From NCBI RefSeq assembly GCF_000195635.1, contig NZ_GL882694.1, forward strand, positions 1-64,000: a DNA stretch of 64,000 bases. The letters run 5' to 3'. Made by a program: the position numbers and the translations under genes. How positions within the stretch are numbered: position 1 is the stretch's first letter; each line of letters opens with the position of its first letter. The notes under the pieces were generated by a model that ran no database searches, was not told the DNA's origin, and saw nothing but the letters and a program-made list of their open reading frames with translations. Origin of the DNA: Bacteroides fluxus YIT 12057. Its GTDB lineage: Bacteria; Bacteroidota; Bacteroidia; Bacteroidales; Bacteroidaceae. Shown one piece after another: positions 8,810 to 17,460 of this stretch.

Positions 8810-10246
8810 ATGATGAATCGTTTAATGAGATATTCATGGCTTCTCCTTTGTTTGTCGGTAGGTCTGACTGCTTGTGATGATGACAGGATTGATGTATTGG
8901 ATATAGAGATTCCTGAAGGATATGCTCTGTCTGCCGGGACATCGACAATCTTCATGAATTCATCCAAAGCCTATGATTCACCGGCAGACTGGGTGTCGGG
9001 TGTTTACAACAGCCGCTTTAATGACGGTGACGGGCTTTACGATGATGTGCGTACGAGCAGCAATGGCATGGGAGGAGGCCTTGGTCCGGTCTATGCGGGG
9101 TATTCCTGTGGCAGTTGTCATCGCAATGCCGGCCGTACCAAGCCGACGCTGTGGAGTGAAGGAGGGTCGGGTAGTTACGGGTTTTCCTCGATGCTGGTTT
9201 ATATAAGCCGCAAGAATGGTGCGTTTTTTCAAGATTATGGCCGTGTACTCCATGACCAGGCCATTTATGGAGTGAAGCCGGAAGGAAAACTCTCCGTGGA
9301 GTATATTTATGAGACTTTTACCTTTCCTGATGGAGAGAAGTATGAACTTTGCAAGCCGGCTTATTCCATATCCGAATGGTATGCTGACAGTATAAGGCCG
9401 GAAGACATGTTCTGTACGGTGCGCATCCCGTTGAGACATGTCGGTATGGGGCAAATGATGGCTCTGGATCCTACGGAGATTGAAGCGCTCGCGGCAAAAA
9501 GTAATTATCCGGAATATGGCATAAGTGGCCGTTGCAATTACATTACCGAGCGTGGTGTGAGAAGCTTGGGGCTGTCGGGCAATAAGGCCCAACATGCGGA
9601 TTTGACTGTTGAACTTGGTTTCTCAAGTGACATGGGCGTTACCAATAGCCGCTATCCGGAAGAAATATGCGAGGGGCAGGCTCAGGTGAATCAAGGCAGC
9701 ATGATGGGGCTTTCCTATGCCCAACTGGATGTTTCTACGGAAGATATGGAAGATGTTGACTTGTATATGCAAAGTCTCGGTGTTCCTGCACGGCGTAATG
9801 TGAATGACCCGCAAGTGATAAAGGGAGAACAGAATTTCTATAAAGCCAAGTGTCACCTTTGCCATGTCACCACACTGCATACCAAGCCTCGGGGTTCCGT
9901 ACTGCTGAACGGTACCCGTTTGCCATGGTTGGGAAGTCAGACAATTCACCCCTATTCGGATTTTCTGCTGCATGATATGGGTTCCGAAATTATGGGAGTC
10001 GGTCTGAATGATAACTATGTAAGCGGATTGGCGCGTGGCAATGAATGGCGCACTACTCCGCTTTGGGGTATCGGGCTTCAGGAAAAGGTAAACGGACATA
10101 CCTACTTCTTGCACGATGGCCGTGCCCGCAATCTTGTTGAAGCCATAATGTGGCATGGGGGAGAGGGAGAAGCATCGAAAAATCTCTTTAAGAACATGAG
10201 CAAGGATGACCGTGATGCCCTGATTGCATTTTTAAATTCACTTTAG
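8810..10246 (+). CDS. Di-haem c-type lipoprotein, DUF1111 / thiol oxidoreductase-like family
   Basis: The product is 478 residues, a lipoprotein with the lipobox Cys in VGLTACDDD. Two c-haem sites are visible: CGSCH at residues 100-104 and CHLCH at 348-352. The surrounding segments, GVYNSRFNDGDGLYD near the N-terminus and HDMGSEIMGVGLNDNYV with TPLWGIGL and FLHDGRARNLVEAIMWHGG near the C-terminus, are hallmarks of DUF1111 di-haem proteins, which are related to the cytochrome c peroxidase/MauG group. In other bacteria these proteins lie next to imelysins. Haem attachment would rely on the ResB-CcsA protein encoded at the end of the cluster. Substrate and electron partner are unknown. Confidence 0.88.
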   Translation: MMNRLMRYSWLLLCLSVGLTACDDDRIDVLDIEIPEGYALSAGTSTIFMNSSKAYDSPADWVSGVYNSRFNDGDGLYDDVRTSSNGMGGGLGPVYAGYSCGSCHRNAGRTKPTLWSEGGSGSYGFSSMLVYISRKNGAFFQDYGRVLHDQAIYGVKPEGKLSVEYIYETFTFPDGEKYELCKPAYSISEWYADSIRPEDMFCTVRIPLRHVGMGQMMALDPTEIEALAAKSNYPEYGISGRCNYITERGVRSLGLSGNKAQHADLTVELGFSSDMGVTNSRYPEEICEGQAQVNQGSMMGLSYAQLDVSTEDMEDVDLYMQSLGVPARRNVNDPQVIKGEQNFYKAKCHLCHVTTLHTKPRGSVLLNGTRLPWLGSQTIHPYSDFLLHDMGSEIMGVGLNDNYVSGLARGNEWRTTPLWGIGLQEKVNGHTYFLHDGRARNLVEAIMWHGGEGEASKNLFKNMSKDDRDALIAFLNSL

Positions 10247-10275
10247 AACTAATAAGCTTTATACAATAAGTAATT

Positions 10276-11487
10276 ATGAAGAAATTTTTATCTGTTGCCA
10301 TGCTGGCTGTTTTGCCTTTGACTGCTATGGCGCAACATGAGGAAGATACGGAGAACGGTGTAGTGTCATTGGCCGGAAGAGAAGGTTTTACCATTGAAAC
10401 AAAAAAGGGTGACTTTGTTTTCAAGCCTTATCTGCTGGTACAAACGAGTGCTAATTTCAATTGGTATGATGATGAAGGCTTGGATAAGGCTTATAACCAA
10501 GATAATATTGCCAATTCCGGTTTTTCCATTCCTTATGCCGTACTGGGCTTTACCGGCAAGGCTTTTGGTAAGGTCGCCTTCAATCTGTCCATCAATGCAG
10601 CTGCAAGTGGAGGAGCGCTGTTGCAGCAGGCATGGTTCGATGTACAGTTGAAAAAACAATTTGCGGTTCGTGTCGGAAAGTTCAAGACTCCATTCTCGCA
10701 TGCCTATCTGACAACTCTTGGCGAAACACTGCTTCCCCAGTTGCCGGTTTCCCTGGCGTCTTCCGTAATTCTGCCTTATTCGTTGAATGCCGTGACGCCT
10801 AATATCGGTACGGGGTTTGACCTGGGTGTTGAAATCCATGGTCTGGTGGCGGATAAGTTCGGTTATGAGGTCGGTCTGTTCAATGGAACCGGAGCTTCCG
10901 TGAATACGGCTTCAAAGACAATGAGTGATGACTGGCATATCCCTTCATTGCTTTATGCCGGACGTCTGACTTATATGCCCAAAGGGGTAATGCCTTCTAC
11001 GCAGGGGAATCCCAACCGCTTGAACGAGGACAAGATATTATTCGGTCTTTCGGGCTCTATCAATGTGGAGAGTGAGAACGAGAGTACCAATGATACCCGT
11101 GTGGGGTTGGAATTTGCCCTATTGAAGAACAAACTTTATCTGGCGGCTGAAGCTTATTATATGAATGTAGGTTTTACCAAACGGCAAAAGATAAATGAAT
11201 CGTATAACTTTTTAGGCGGTTATGTGCAAGGTGGTTATTTTGTCGCTCCCCGCCTGCAGCTTGCCGCACGCTACGATATCTTCAATCGTAACGGTACGGA
11301 CGACGACGGTTTTCTGAATATGCCTGCCGTAGGTATGAACTATTTTTTCAGAGGATGCAACCTGAAACTACAGGCGATGTATCAGTATGTAGCCCGTTGG
11401 GGGCATGACACGCAACTCGACCGTGATAATGATAATTTGGGTCTGGCTACTCACTCTGCCACGGTGATGCTTCAATATACATTCTAA
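10276..11487 (+). CDS. Second porin-like outer membrane protein (porin O/P type)
   Basis: The product is 403 residues with a signal peptide (MKKFLSVAMLAVLPLTAMAQ) and barrel strands from about residue 45 (FVFKPYLLVQTSANFNW). Segments such as KKQFAVRVGKFKTPFS and a terminal strand ending VMLQYTF are typical of phosphate-selective porin O/P-like proteins. It is only loosely similar to the first barrel of the cluster, so the two are not a recent duplication. The next gene starts within 25 bases of its stop. It probably provides a second outer membrane path for the same process. Confidence 0.8.
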   Translation: MKKFLSVAMLAVLPLTAMAQHEEDTENGVVSLAGREGFTIETKKGDFVFKPYLLVQTSANFNWYDDEGLDKAYNQDNIANSGFSIPYAVLGFTGKAFGKVAFNLSINAAASGGALLQQAWFDVQLKKQFAVRVGKFKTPFSHAYLTTLGETLLPQLPVSLASSVILPYSLNAVTPNIGTGFDLGVEIHGLVADKFGYEVGLFNGTGASVNTASKTMSDDWHIPSLLYAGRLTYMPKGVMPSTQGNPNRLNEDKILFGLSGSINVESENESTNDTRVGLEFALLKNKLYLAAEAYYMNVGFTKRQKINESYNFLGGYVQGGYFVAPRLQLAARYDIFNRNGTDDDGFLNMPAVGMNYFFRGCNLKLQAMYQYVARWGHDTQLDRDNDNLGLATHSATVMLQYTF

Positions 11488-11511
11488 ATGGAGTTGGGAA
11501 AGGATTCGTTT

Positions 11512-12228
11512 ATGAAGAAATACATTCTTTTCTTTTTTCTGCCCGTGCTGCTTGCAGGCCTGCATGCATGCGATGAGGGGAGAATTTATGAGAATGCCGT
11601 CGTGGCTACGGGGGAAGGACGCACAGTGAAGATGACAGGCCGTATTAGTGGTGTGGATAAGTGGTCGGGCGACTATAGTGTGGTAGTGGCAGGATTTGAT
11701 GATGAAAGCGATTATGCCATTGTTTCAAAGGTGGTTCCGGTATCTGAAGCGGATGATGATGAAATCCAGTTGACAATGTCAGGCATAACGGATGAGGTGA
11801 CAACTGTCGAGCTATGTGTAATCAATAAGTTGAGGAAGCGCATTGTCAGTTTGGTGGCAATGGAATGTACTGAAATCGCTGATACCATACTCATGGATGC
11901 GGGAACGGTTGATGCAGGTATGTACAATGCCATTCAACAAAAAATATTCAATGCCACTTGTACGGCTTGCCATGGTCTTAGCACCACTCCGGGGGGTGGC
12001 TTGAATCTGCTGGAAGGGCATAGCCATGCTGATTTGGTCAACCGGGTTTCAACGACGGTAAGCGGCAAGATGAGGGTTATGCCCGGCAATGCGTCGGAAA
12101 GTGTCTTGCATCTCATATTGGGTACGGACATCAGTTCGGATTGGCGTATAGACCATTCTCAGATGATAACCTCAGCTGATATGCAGTCTTTGATTAGCAA
12201 CTGGATTGACGACGGCGCACAGCCGTAA
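11512..12228 (+). CDS. Mono-haem c-type cytochrome lipoprotein
   Basis: The product is 238 residues from the ATG at 11512; an ATG at 11488 directly after the porin stop would place eight polar residues before the signal. MKKYILFFFLPVLLAGLHACDEG is a lipoprotein signal with Cys in LHAC. Residues 25-130 form a domain I do not recognise. The C-terminal part is cytochrome-like: IFNATCTACHG has the haem motif CTACH at residues 150-154, followed by GGLNLLEG and by MRVMPGNASES, where a Met could be the distal ligand. It probably passes electrons to or from the di-haem lipoprotein two genes upstream. Confidence 0.82.
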   Translation: MKKYILFFFLPVLLAGLHACDEGRIYENAVVATGEGRTVKMTGRISGVDKWSGDYSVVVAGFDDESDYAIVSKVVPVSEADDDEIQLTMSGITDEVTTVELCVINKLRKRIVSLVAMECTEIADTILMDAGTVDAGMYNAIQQKIFNATCTACHGLSTTPGGGLNLLEGHSHADLVNRVSTTVSGKMRVMPGNASESVLHLILGTDISSDWRIDHSQMITSADMQSLISNWIDDGAQP

Positions 12229-12290
12229 TAATGGGGCTTACTGGTAATACCGGTACTTTTTTGAACAACAACGACTAATTGACATTTGAT

Positions 12291-13445
12291 ATGAACAATA
12301 AACAACAACAAACGAATCAATCGGAGAATACTTTAACCGAAATCTTTAAATATGAGGTAGAAGCGGGTGTTTCGGAATATCATGTAATGATTCATGCCAT
12401 CAGACCGGAAGCTACTTATGAAGAACAGCTAAGTGCGGTGGTCGACACTTACTGCCAACTGCGTGAAAATGAGCTGCAAGGTGCTGTTGCCGTCTTTAAA
12501 CGTTACTTTCTGAGTGATGCCGCCAATCAGGCGGATATGCTGCTGGCGCTTTCGGCAGAATGTTCGGATTGCGCGCTCTCTGTGGTAGAGCAGCCACCGT
12601 TGAACGGTACAAAGATTGCACTGTGGGTCTATCTGCAGAAAGGTGTGGAGACACAGGTGCTTCATAACGGATTGTTCGAAGTGAGGCATGGTGGCTACCG
12701 TCACCTTTGGGGAGGCGGTGCTTTCAACCGTGCCGCCAATTCGGAGTACCAGACCCGCCTGCTGTTGAACGACTATGTGATGCAGCTGATGGAGCAAGGC
12801 TGTAAACTGGCTGACAGCTGCATACGTACCTGGTTCTTTGTGCAGAACGTGGATGTGAATTATGCCGGAGTGGTGAAGGCGCGCAATGAGGTGTTTGTTA
12901 CCCAGGGCTTGACGGAGAAAACACATTATATTTCCAGTACCGGCATCGGTGGCCGTCATGCCGATCCCAAAGTGACGGTTCAGATGGATACCTATGCCGT
13001 AGATGGTTTGAAGCCTATACAAATTCACTACCTTTACGCACCTACCCATCTGAATCCTACATACGAATACGGTGTCAGTTTCGAGCGAGGTACGTATGTG
13101 GATTATGGCGACCGTCGCCAGGTGTTTATTTCGGGTACTGCGAGCATCAATAATAAAGGTGAGGTGGTATATCCCGGAGACATTCGCAAGCAGACGGAAC
13201 GTATGTGGGAGAATGTAGGGGTTTTGTTGAAAGAAGCTGGCTGTACGTTTGATGATTTGGGGCAGATGATTGTCTATCTGCGGGATGTTGCAGACTATAC
13301 AGTGGTCAAAGGAATGTATGACGAGCGTTTTCCGGATACTCCGAAAGTATTTGTGCATGCTCCCGTATGCCGTCCGGGTTGGCTGATAGAGATGGAATGT
13401 ATGGGAGTCAGGTCTTTAGAAAACAAGGAATTTGCTCCATATTGA
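12291..13445 (+). CDS. Rid/YjgF-superfamily protein with tandem domains, chorismatase-like layout
   Basis: The product is 384 residues from the ATG at 12291 (a TTG at 12279 is in frame but less likely). There is no signal peptide, so it is cytoplasmic. The last 130 residues form a Rid domain (VFISGTASINNKGEVVYPGDIRKQ, then PKVFVHAPVCRPGWLIEME). The middle part contains RTWFFVQNVDV and SSTGIGGRHADP, which recall FkbO/Hyg5-type chorismatases, proteins built from Rid-like folds. Whether chorismate is the substrate cannot be shown. It is the only cytoplasmic product in an otherwise envelope cluster, and its position between the cytochrome and maturation genes is conserved only as far as this window shows. 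Confidence 0.75.
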   Translation: MNNKQQQTNQSENTLTEIFKYEVEAGVSEYHVMIHAIRPEATYEEQLSAVVDTYCQLRENELQGAVAVFKRYFLSDAANQADMLLALSAECSDCALSVVEQPPLNGTKIALWVYLQKGVETQVLHNGLFEVRHGGYRHLWGGGAFNRAANSEYQTRLLLNDYVMQLMEQGCKLADSCIRTWFFVQNVDVNYAGVVKARNEVFVTQGLTEKTHYISSTGIGGRHADPKVTVQMDTYAVDGLKPIQIHYLYAPTHLNPTYEYGVSFERGTYVDYGDRRQVFISGTASINNKGEVVYPGDIRKQTERMWENVGVLLKEAGCTFDDLGQMIVYLRDVADYTVVKGMYDERFPDTPKVFVHAPVCRPGWLIEMECMGVRSLENKEFAPY

Positions 13446-13472
13446 TTGTTACTTTTAATGGATCGCTCTTAA

Positions 13473-15524
13473 TTGAAAAAGTTTCTCATAGCTGTTTATG
13501 GTTGTTTGCTGCTCCTGCTTGCTGCAACTACGTTTGTAGAGCAGACGTACAGCACGGATTTTGTAGAAAAGCATGTTTATCATACGATTGGGTTTTGTTG
13601 TTTGTGGGGAGTCCTTGCTGCGATGACTGTTGTCGTGCTTGCCAGGCAGCGGTTGTGGCGGCGTCTCCCGACGTTGTTGTTGCATGGCTCCTTCCTCGTG
13701 ATTTTGGCGGGAGCCATGATTACGTTTCTTTGTGGCCGGAAAGGATATGTACATCTTACTGTCGGCAGTGAGGTGAACTGCTTTTTGGAACAAGACGGCA
13801 GGCGCGTCGTAGAGTTGCCGTTCACCTTGCGTCTGGACAGTTTCAAGATTGAGTATTATCCGGGTACGGATGCTCCTGCAGATTATATCAGTTATATTCA
13901 CGGCGAGACGCCCGTCTCCATGAACCGTATTCTTTCACGGCAGGGATTCCGCTTTTATCAGTCTTCCTTTGATGAGGACATGCAAGGGAGCTGGTTGGCG
14001 GTGAATCATGATCCGTGGGGGATAGGGATTACCTATAGTGGATATCTTATGTTGGGGATTTCTATGCTCTGGATGCTTGTCAGTAGGGAGGGGGAATTCC
14101 GCAGGCTGTTGAGGCATCCGTTGTTGAAGAAAGGAGGCATGTTCGTTCTATTGTTGCTGTGTTTGGGAAGTGCGGTACATGCGCAGAAAAGAAGCCTTCC
14201 GGCACTGGCACGCAAGCAGGCGGATAGTCTCGCCCGTAAGCAGGTGATTTATAATGACCGCGTGGTTCCTTTCAATACCCTTGCGCGGGATTTTGTACTG
14301 AAACTTACAGGAAAGCCGTCTTATGGAGGCATGACACCGGAGCAGGTGATTGGCGGATGGCTTTTGCGTCCGGAGGTTTGGCAGAATGAGCCGATGATTT
14401 ATATCAAAAACGAGGCACTCCGTCGTCTGCTTCATCTGGAGACACCCTATGCACGTCTGGCTGATTTGTTCGACGGTGAGAAGTATCGCTTGCAGAAGTT
14501 CTGGAAGGGGAAGCAAGACCATCATCAGAAAATGACTTCTCTGGAAAAGGCCATTGTAGAGGCGGATGAAAAGGTGGGGCTGATTCTGATGCTCCAGAAT
14601 GGTACATTGATTCGTCCTTTGCCGGAAGATGGGAGTGTAAAGCCTGTTTCCGATACAAAAATACAGGCCGAATTGCTGTATAACCGTATTCCTTTCAGCA
14701 AATGGCTGTTCATGTTCAACCTTACGGTGGGGATGCTGGCTTTCTTCCGTCTGCTGTATCGCGGCCTGCGCCGTTTGCCGGCATTGTCAGACTCTTCCGG
14801 TAGGATTGTGGCGCTCTCTTTCTCTTCGCATTTGGCAGATACTTTTTTCCCGTTTTCTCTTTATGCGGCGTTTCTCTTTCAACTCTTCGGGTATGGTCTG
14901 AGATGGTATATCGGCGGACGTATCCCGTTGGGTAACGGATACGAAACGATGCAGTTCATGGCATTGTGTGCGCTGTTTCTGGCTTGTCTGTTTCGGCGGC
15001 GCTTCCCGTTTATGGTGCCTTTCGGCTTTTTGCTGTCCGGTTTTGCCTTGCTGGTGTCCTATTTGGGACAGATGAATCCCCCAATCACTCCCTTGATGCC
15101 CGTGCTCGTTTCTCCGTGGCTCAGTACGCATGTGTCATTGATAATGATGTCTTATGCTTTGTTTGCTTTCATGATGCTGAACGGTATACTGGCATTGTGT
15201 CTCCGCCGTTCGGCCCGGATGTTGATGTTGCTCAGCCGGTTGCTGCTTTATCCCGCCACTTTCTTTTTGGGAGCCGGCATTTTTCTGGGGGCGGTTTGGG
15301 CCAATGTATCATGGGGACGTTATTGGGCTTGGGACCCGAAGGAAGTATGGGCACTGATTACCTTTATGGTTTATGGAGCGGTGTTCCATGCGCGCAGCCT
15401 GCGCATTTTCCGCAGACCGTTGTTTTTCCATATCTATATGATTGTTGCTTTTCTGACAGTCTTGATGACCTATTTCGGGGTGAACTACCTCCTTGGAGGA
15501 ATGCACAGCTATGCCAATGCCTGA
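13473..15524 (+). CDS. Fused ResB-CcsA cytochrome c maturation protein (System II type)
   Basis: The product is 683 residues starting at a TTG codon (MKKFLIAVYG); the ATG at 13459 runs into a stop after four codons. The N-terminal half is ResB/CcsB-like: helices near residues 5-25, 40-58 and 66-85, then a periplasmic region. A helix near 190 and one near 225 follow. The C-terminal half is CcsA/ResC-like with several helices and the haem-handling tryptophan motif SWGRYWAWDPKEVWA (W618-D621). CcsBA proteins export haem and attach it to CxxCH motifs. The three such motifs encoded just upstream are obvious clients. This gene closes the cluster. Confidence 0.88.
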   Translation: MKKFLIAVYGCLLLLLAATTFVEQTYSTDFVEKHVYHTIGFCCLWGVLAAMTVVVLARQRLWRRLPTLLLHGSFLVILAGAMITFLCGRKGYVHLTVGSEVNCFLEQDGRRVVELPFTLRLDSFKIEYYPGTDAPADYISYIHGETPVSMNRILSRQGFRFYQSSFDEDMQGSWLAVNHDPWGIGITYSGYLMLGISMLWMLVSREGEFRRLLRHPLLKKGGMFVLLLLCLGSAVHAQKRSLPALARKQADSLARKQVIYNDRVVPFNTLARDFVLKLTGKPSYGGMTPEQVIGGWLLRPEVWQNEPMIYIKNEALRRLLHLETPYARLADLFDGEKYRLQKFWKGKQDHHQKMTSLEKAIVEADEKVGLILMLQNGTLIRPLPEDGSVKPVSDTKIQAELLYNRIPFSKWLFMFNLTVGMLAFFRLLYRGLRRLPALSDSSGRIVALSFSSHLADTFFPFSLYAAFLFQLFGYGLRWYIGGRIPLGNGYETMQFMALCALFLACLFRRRFPFMVPFGFLLSGFALLVSYLGQMNPPITPLMPVLVSPWLSTHVSLIMMSYALFAFMMLNGILALCLRRSARMLMLLSRLLLYPATFFLGAGIFLGAVWANVSWGRYWAWDPKEVWALITFMVYGAVFHARSLRIFRRPLFFHIYMIVAFLTVLMTYFGVNYLLGGMHSYANA

Positions 15525-15681
15525 TTTTCGGGTGGCTCTACCTATTTATAATGACTGACTTGTTTCATTATACCTAATTTGAGCGATTGTGTACTGTCTG
15601 CCGATGCCTTATCTTTGCAACATCAGATTTGAATGAATTAGTTAGTCATAATTACGTAACCACTTTTATGAAGATAAAAGG

Positions 15682-15718
15682 ATCCCCGCTTCCCGATGTG
15701 ATATCGTGAGGCGGGGAT
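15682..15718 (+). terminator. Hairpin, probable terminator of the cytochrome cluster
   Basis: ATCCCCGC (15682-15689) and GCGGGGAT (15711-15718) are perfect 8-bp arms with a 21-base loop, followed by TTGTG. It lies 157 bases after the ResB-CcsA stop. The T-run is short, so termination is likely but not certain. Confidence 0.5.
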
Positions 15719-15829
15719 TTGTGTATGGCGTGGCGGATGCTGTATGTAAGGCAGGTTGAGACTGCTTGTCGGGCAGATTGAGTCATGGCAAGAGGAGGGT
15801 TGACATAGGGGATGAACCTTGTCTTCAGT

Positions 15830-15913
15830 CTGAAGATGCACATCTCTACGCTGAAGATATACATCTTTATGCAGAAGATGTACATCGCTAGGCACAAGAT
15901 AAACCTTAGTAAT
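15830..15913. repeat. Four 21-bp tandem repeats
   Basis: Units start at 15830, 15851, 15872 and 15893. The first three share the pattern CTGAAGATnTACATCnnTA with a few changes; the fourth is degenerate (CACAAGATAAACC). The unit is a multiple of three, so minus-strand frames show a heptad such as MYIFCIK, MYIFSVE, MCIFRLK. There are no spacers between units, so this is not CRISPR. Confidence 0.7.
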
Positions 15914-16017
15914 AGCTAGAGGACTTTTCCCGTATGGGGGAGGATACTTTTGCAAGGGATTCATCCGGTTTTTCCCTATAAGCCGTAGCGGGTAGGGAAA
16001 CGGTTGCCGGAAGAATC

Positions 16018-16632
16018 TTATAGAGAGTCCTTGATGTCGCCCAATTCCACCAGCTTGTTCACAATGGCGTAGATGGTGAGCCCTGCCGGAGAATGTATCT
16101 GCAGTTTGCGTGCAATGTTACGGCGATGGGTAATGACGGTATGGATAGACAGGTAGAGCTTGTCGGCGATGGCTTTGTTGGTCATTCCTTTCACAACGCA
16201 AGTAATGATTTCCTTTTCACGCTGGCTCAAGGCTTCTTGTTCGTTGTCTTTCTCTTCCTCTTCTTCGGTGTGTAACAGATGGTTGATCTTGCCGGCTATG
16301 ATATCCATATCGTCACAAATGGCGAAGTTCTCGTCATATTCTTTCAGCGTATTGTTGTCAATGACGGAACATACCAATGCTATGTATTTGATTCCGGTTT
16401 TCCCGTTTTCTGCTTTAAAGGCATTCAAGTCAAACCATCCGCCGAATGTCGGGTTGATAATGATGATATCCGCTGAATGCATGTGGATATAGTTCTGTAG
16501 GGATTCCGGCGAAGAAACCTCAATGGGGTGTGCGTTCAAGTTGGGGATGCGTTTTAATACAGCCGTAAGTCCGCTGCGGATAATGACCGAAGTTTCTGCG
16601 ACGACAATTTTGGGTGAAACATTATTGTTCAT
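16018..16632 (-). CDS. LuxR-type regulator with a degenerate receiver domain
   Basis: The product is 204 residues. Residues 8-110 look like a response-regulator receiver, but the usual phospho-acceptor Asp is Asn60 (DIIIINPTFGG) and the acidic pair near the start reads Ala12-Glu13, so normal phosphorylation is unlikely. An acidic linker (EEEEEKDNEQE) leads to a LuxR helix-turn-helix (LSQREKEIITCVVKGMTNKAIADKL, then HTVITHRRNIARKL). The gene overlaps the hemerythrin gene upstream by 11 bases, so the two proteins are made together and may act together. Targets are unknown. Confidence 0.85.
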   Translation of the reverse strand: MNNNVSPKIVVAETSVIIRSGLTAVLKRIPNLNAHPIEVSSPESLQNYIHMHSADIIIINPTFGGWFDLNAFKAENGKTGIKYIALVCSVIDNNTLKEYDENFAICDDMDIIAGKINHLLHTEEEEEKDNEQEALSQREKEIITCVVKGMTNKAIADKLYLSIHTVITHRRNIARKLQIHSPAGLTIYAIVNKLVELGDIKDSL

Positions 16633-17326
16633 CTTTCAGTTTCCTTTCTATTTGTGCTACGGCGGGGACAAACATATAATCTTCTACTTGGCAGTGTGTA
16701 GCGAGATCCTGTTCGCAGTTGAAAATGTCGAACAGGACAGCGTTGAGGAGATTATTGTTCTCCTTTTCCGGATAGTATTTGATGATGATGTTCTTCAGTT
16801 CTTTCAGTTTGGTGTCTATCTGGTTATGCTTGCTGGCAAAGGTAGCGATATTGTATTCATCGGAGAGCCTGCCTTGCAGCAATTGCTCTACATAAGTGAA
16901 TACGGCCTGGTTTTCGTATTCCATGTGCCGGCGTACTTCCTTGGCATACTCATCAAAAAATTTCAGGATGAGGTAGGCTACGTCATTGCTGCCGGAACAG
17001 TCGATGGCTTCAATCAGTTTGCGGCGGATGGCGGGCAGGTTGAAATCGAGGAAGTAAGCGTGCGCGCGTTTCAGATAATCCATGAGGGCGGAAATTGAAA
17101 AATCACTTTCTTTTCCGCTGTATGAATATTGTTCTTCGCTGATGAAATTGGCCACGGCGAGGAATGTGGGACAGTCAACGCCTTGTGCCTCACAGACATC
17201 CTTCACGCTTTTATCTCCGAATCCCAATGACAGGCCGAAACGGCTCATCACCATTAATAAGGAGTAGTTATCACAGATGAGATCACTCATCTTATCTGTG
17301 GATCGGTACTTATGTTGCTCATTCAT
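16622..17326 (-). CDS. Hemerythrin-domain protein with ScdA-like N-terminus
   Basis: The product is 234 residues and has no signal peptide. The first 65 residues (ICDNYSLLMVMSRFG, then DVCEAQGVDCPTFLAVANFI) resemble the ScdA/RIC N-terminal domain but lack its paired-Cys motif. The rest is a four-helix hemerythrin region with likely iron ligands in HAYFLDFNLP, RRHMEYENQAVF, SKHNQID and THCQVEDYMFVP. Such proteins bind a di-iron centre and respond to oxygen, nitric oxide or iron, or repair iron centres. Its stop overlaps the start of the LuxR regulator. A role as sensor for that regulator is inference from the overlap. Confidence 0.82.
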   Translation of the reverse strand: MNEQHKYRSTDKMSDLICDNYSLLMVMSRFGLSLGFGDKSVKDVCEAQGVDCPTFLAVANFISEEQYSYSGKESDFSISALMDYLKRAHAYFLDFNLPAIRRKLIEAIDCSGSNDVAYLILKFFDEYAKEVRRHMEYENQAVFTYVEQLLQGRLSDEYNIATFASKHNQIDTKLKELKNIIIKYYPEKENNNLLNAVLFDIFNCEQDLATHCQVEDYMFVPAVAQIERKLKDEQ

Positions 17327-17460
17327 TGTATGTTAATGTTTTGATGGTCTTGAACTTGTGCGCAAAGTAACGGTTTTTACCTGGAACCTGCAATCCCTAT
17401 TTATAGGTATTTTCTTTGTGGAAATGGGCTGGAAAGGCTTTGTGAAAAGTAATAACGCAG

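Larger units (their letters stand above)
15525..16017. other. 493-base spacer with a hairpin and short tandem repeats
   Basis: This spacer separates the rightward cytochrome cluster from the leftward LuxR/hemerythrin pair. It contains a hairpin (15682-15718) and a 21-bp tandem repeat (15830-15913). Minus-strand reading frames across the repeat give a seven-residue periodic peptide, which I treat as an artefact of the repeat. No other gene was seen. Confidence 0.6.

Noticed and set aside
12429..13358. 309-residue frame on the minus strand inside the Rid-like gene
   Set aside because: It lies wholly within a well-supported gene on the other strand and has no recognisable domain.
13367..13771. 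134-residue plus-strand frame across the Rid-like and CcsBA junction
   Set aside because: It overlaps both real genes in another frame and shows no domain.
15830..15913. Possible CRISPR array
   Set aside because: The units touch each other with no spacers and no cas genes are present.
15638..15964. Minus-strand frames over the 21-bp repeats
   Set aside because: The periodic peptides follow from the repeat length; no start signal or homologous family was recognised.
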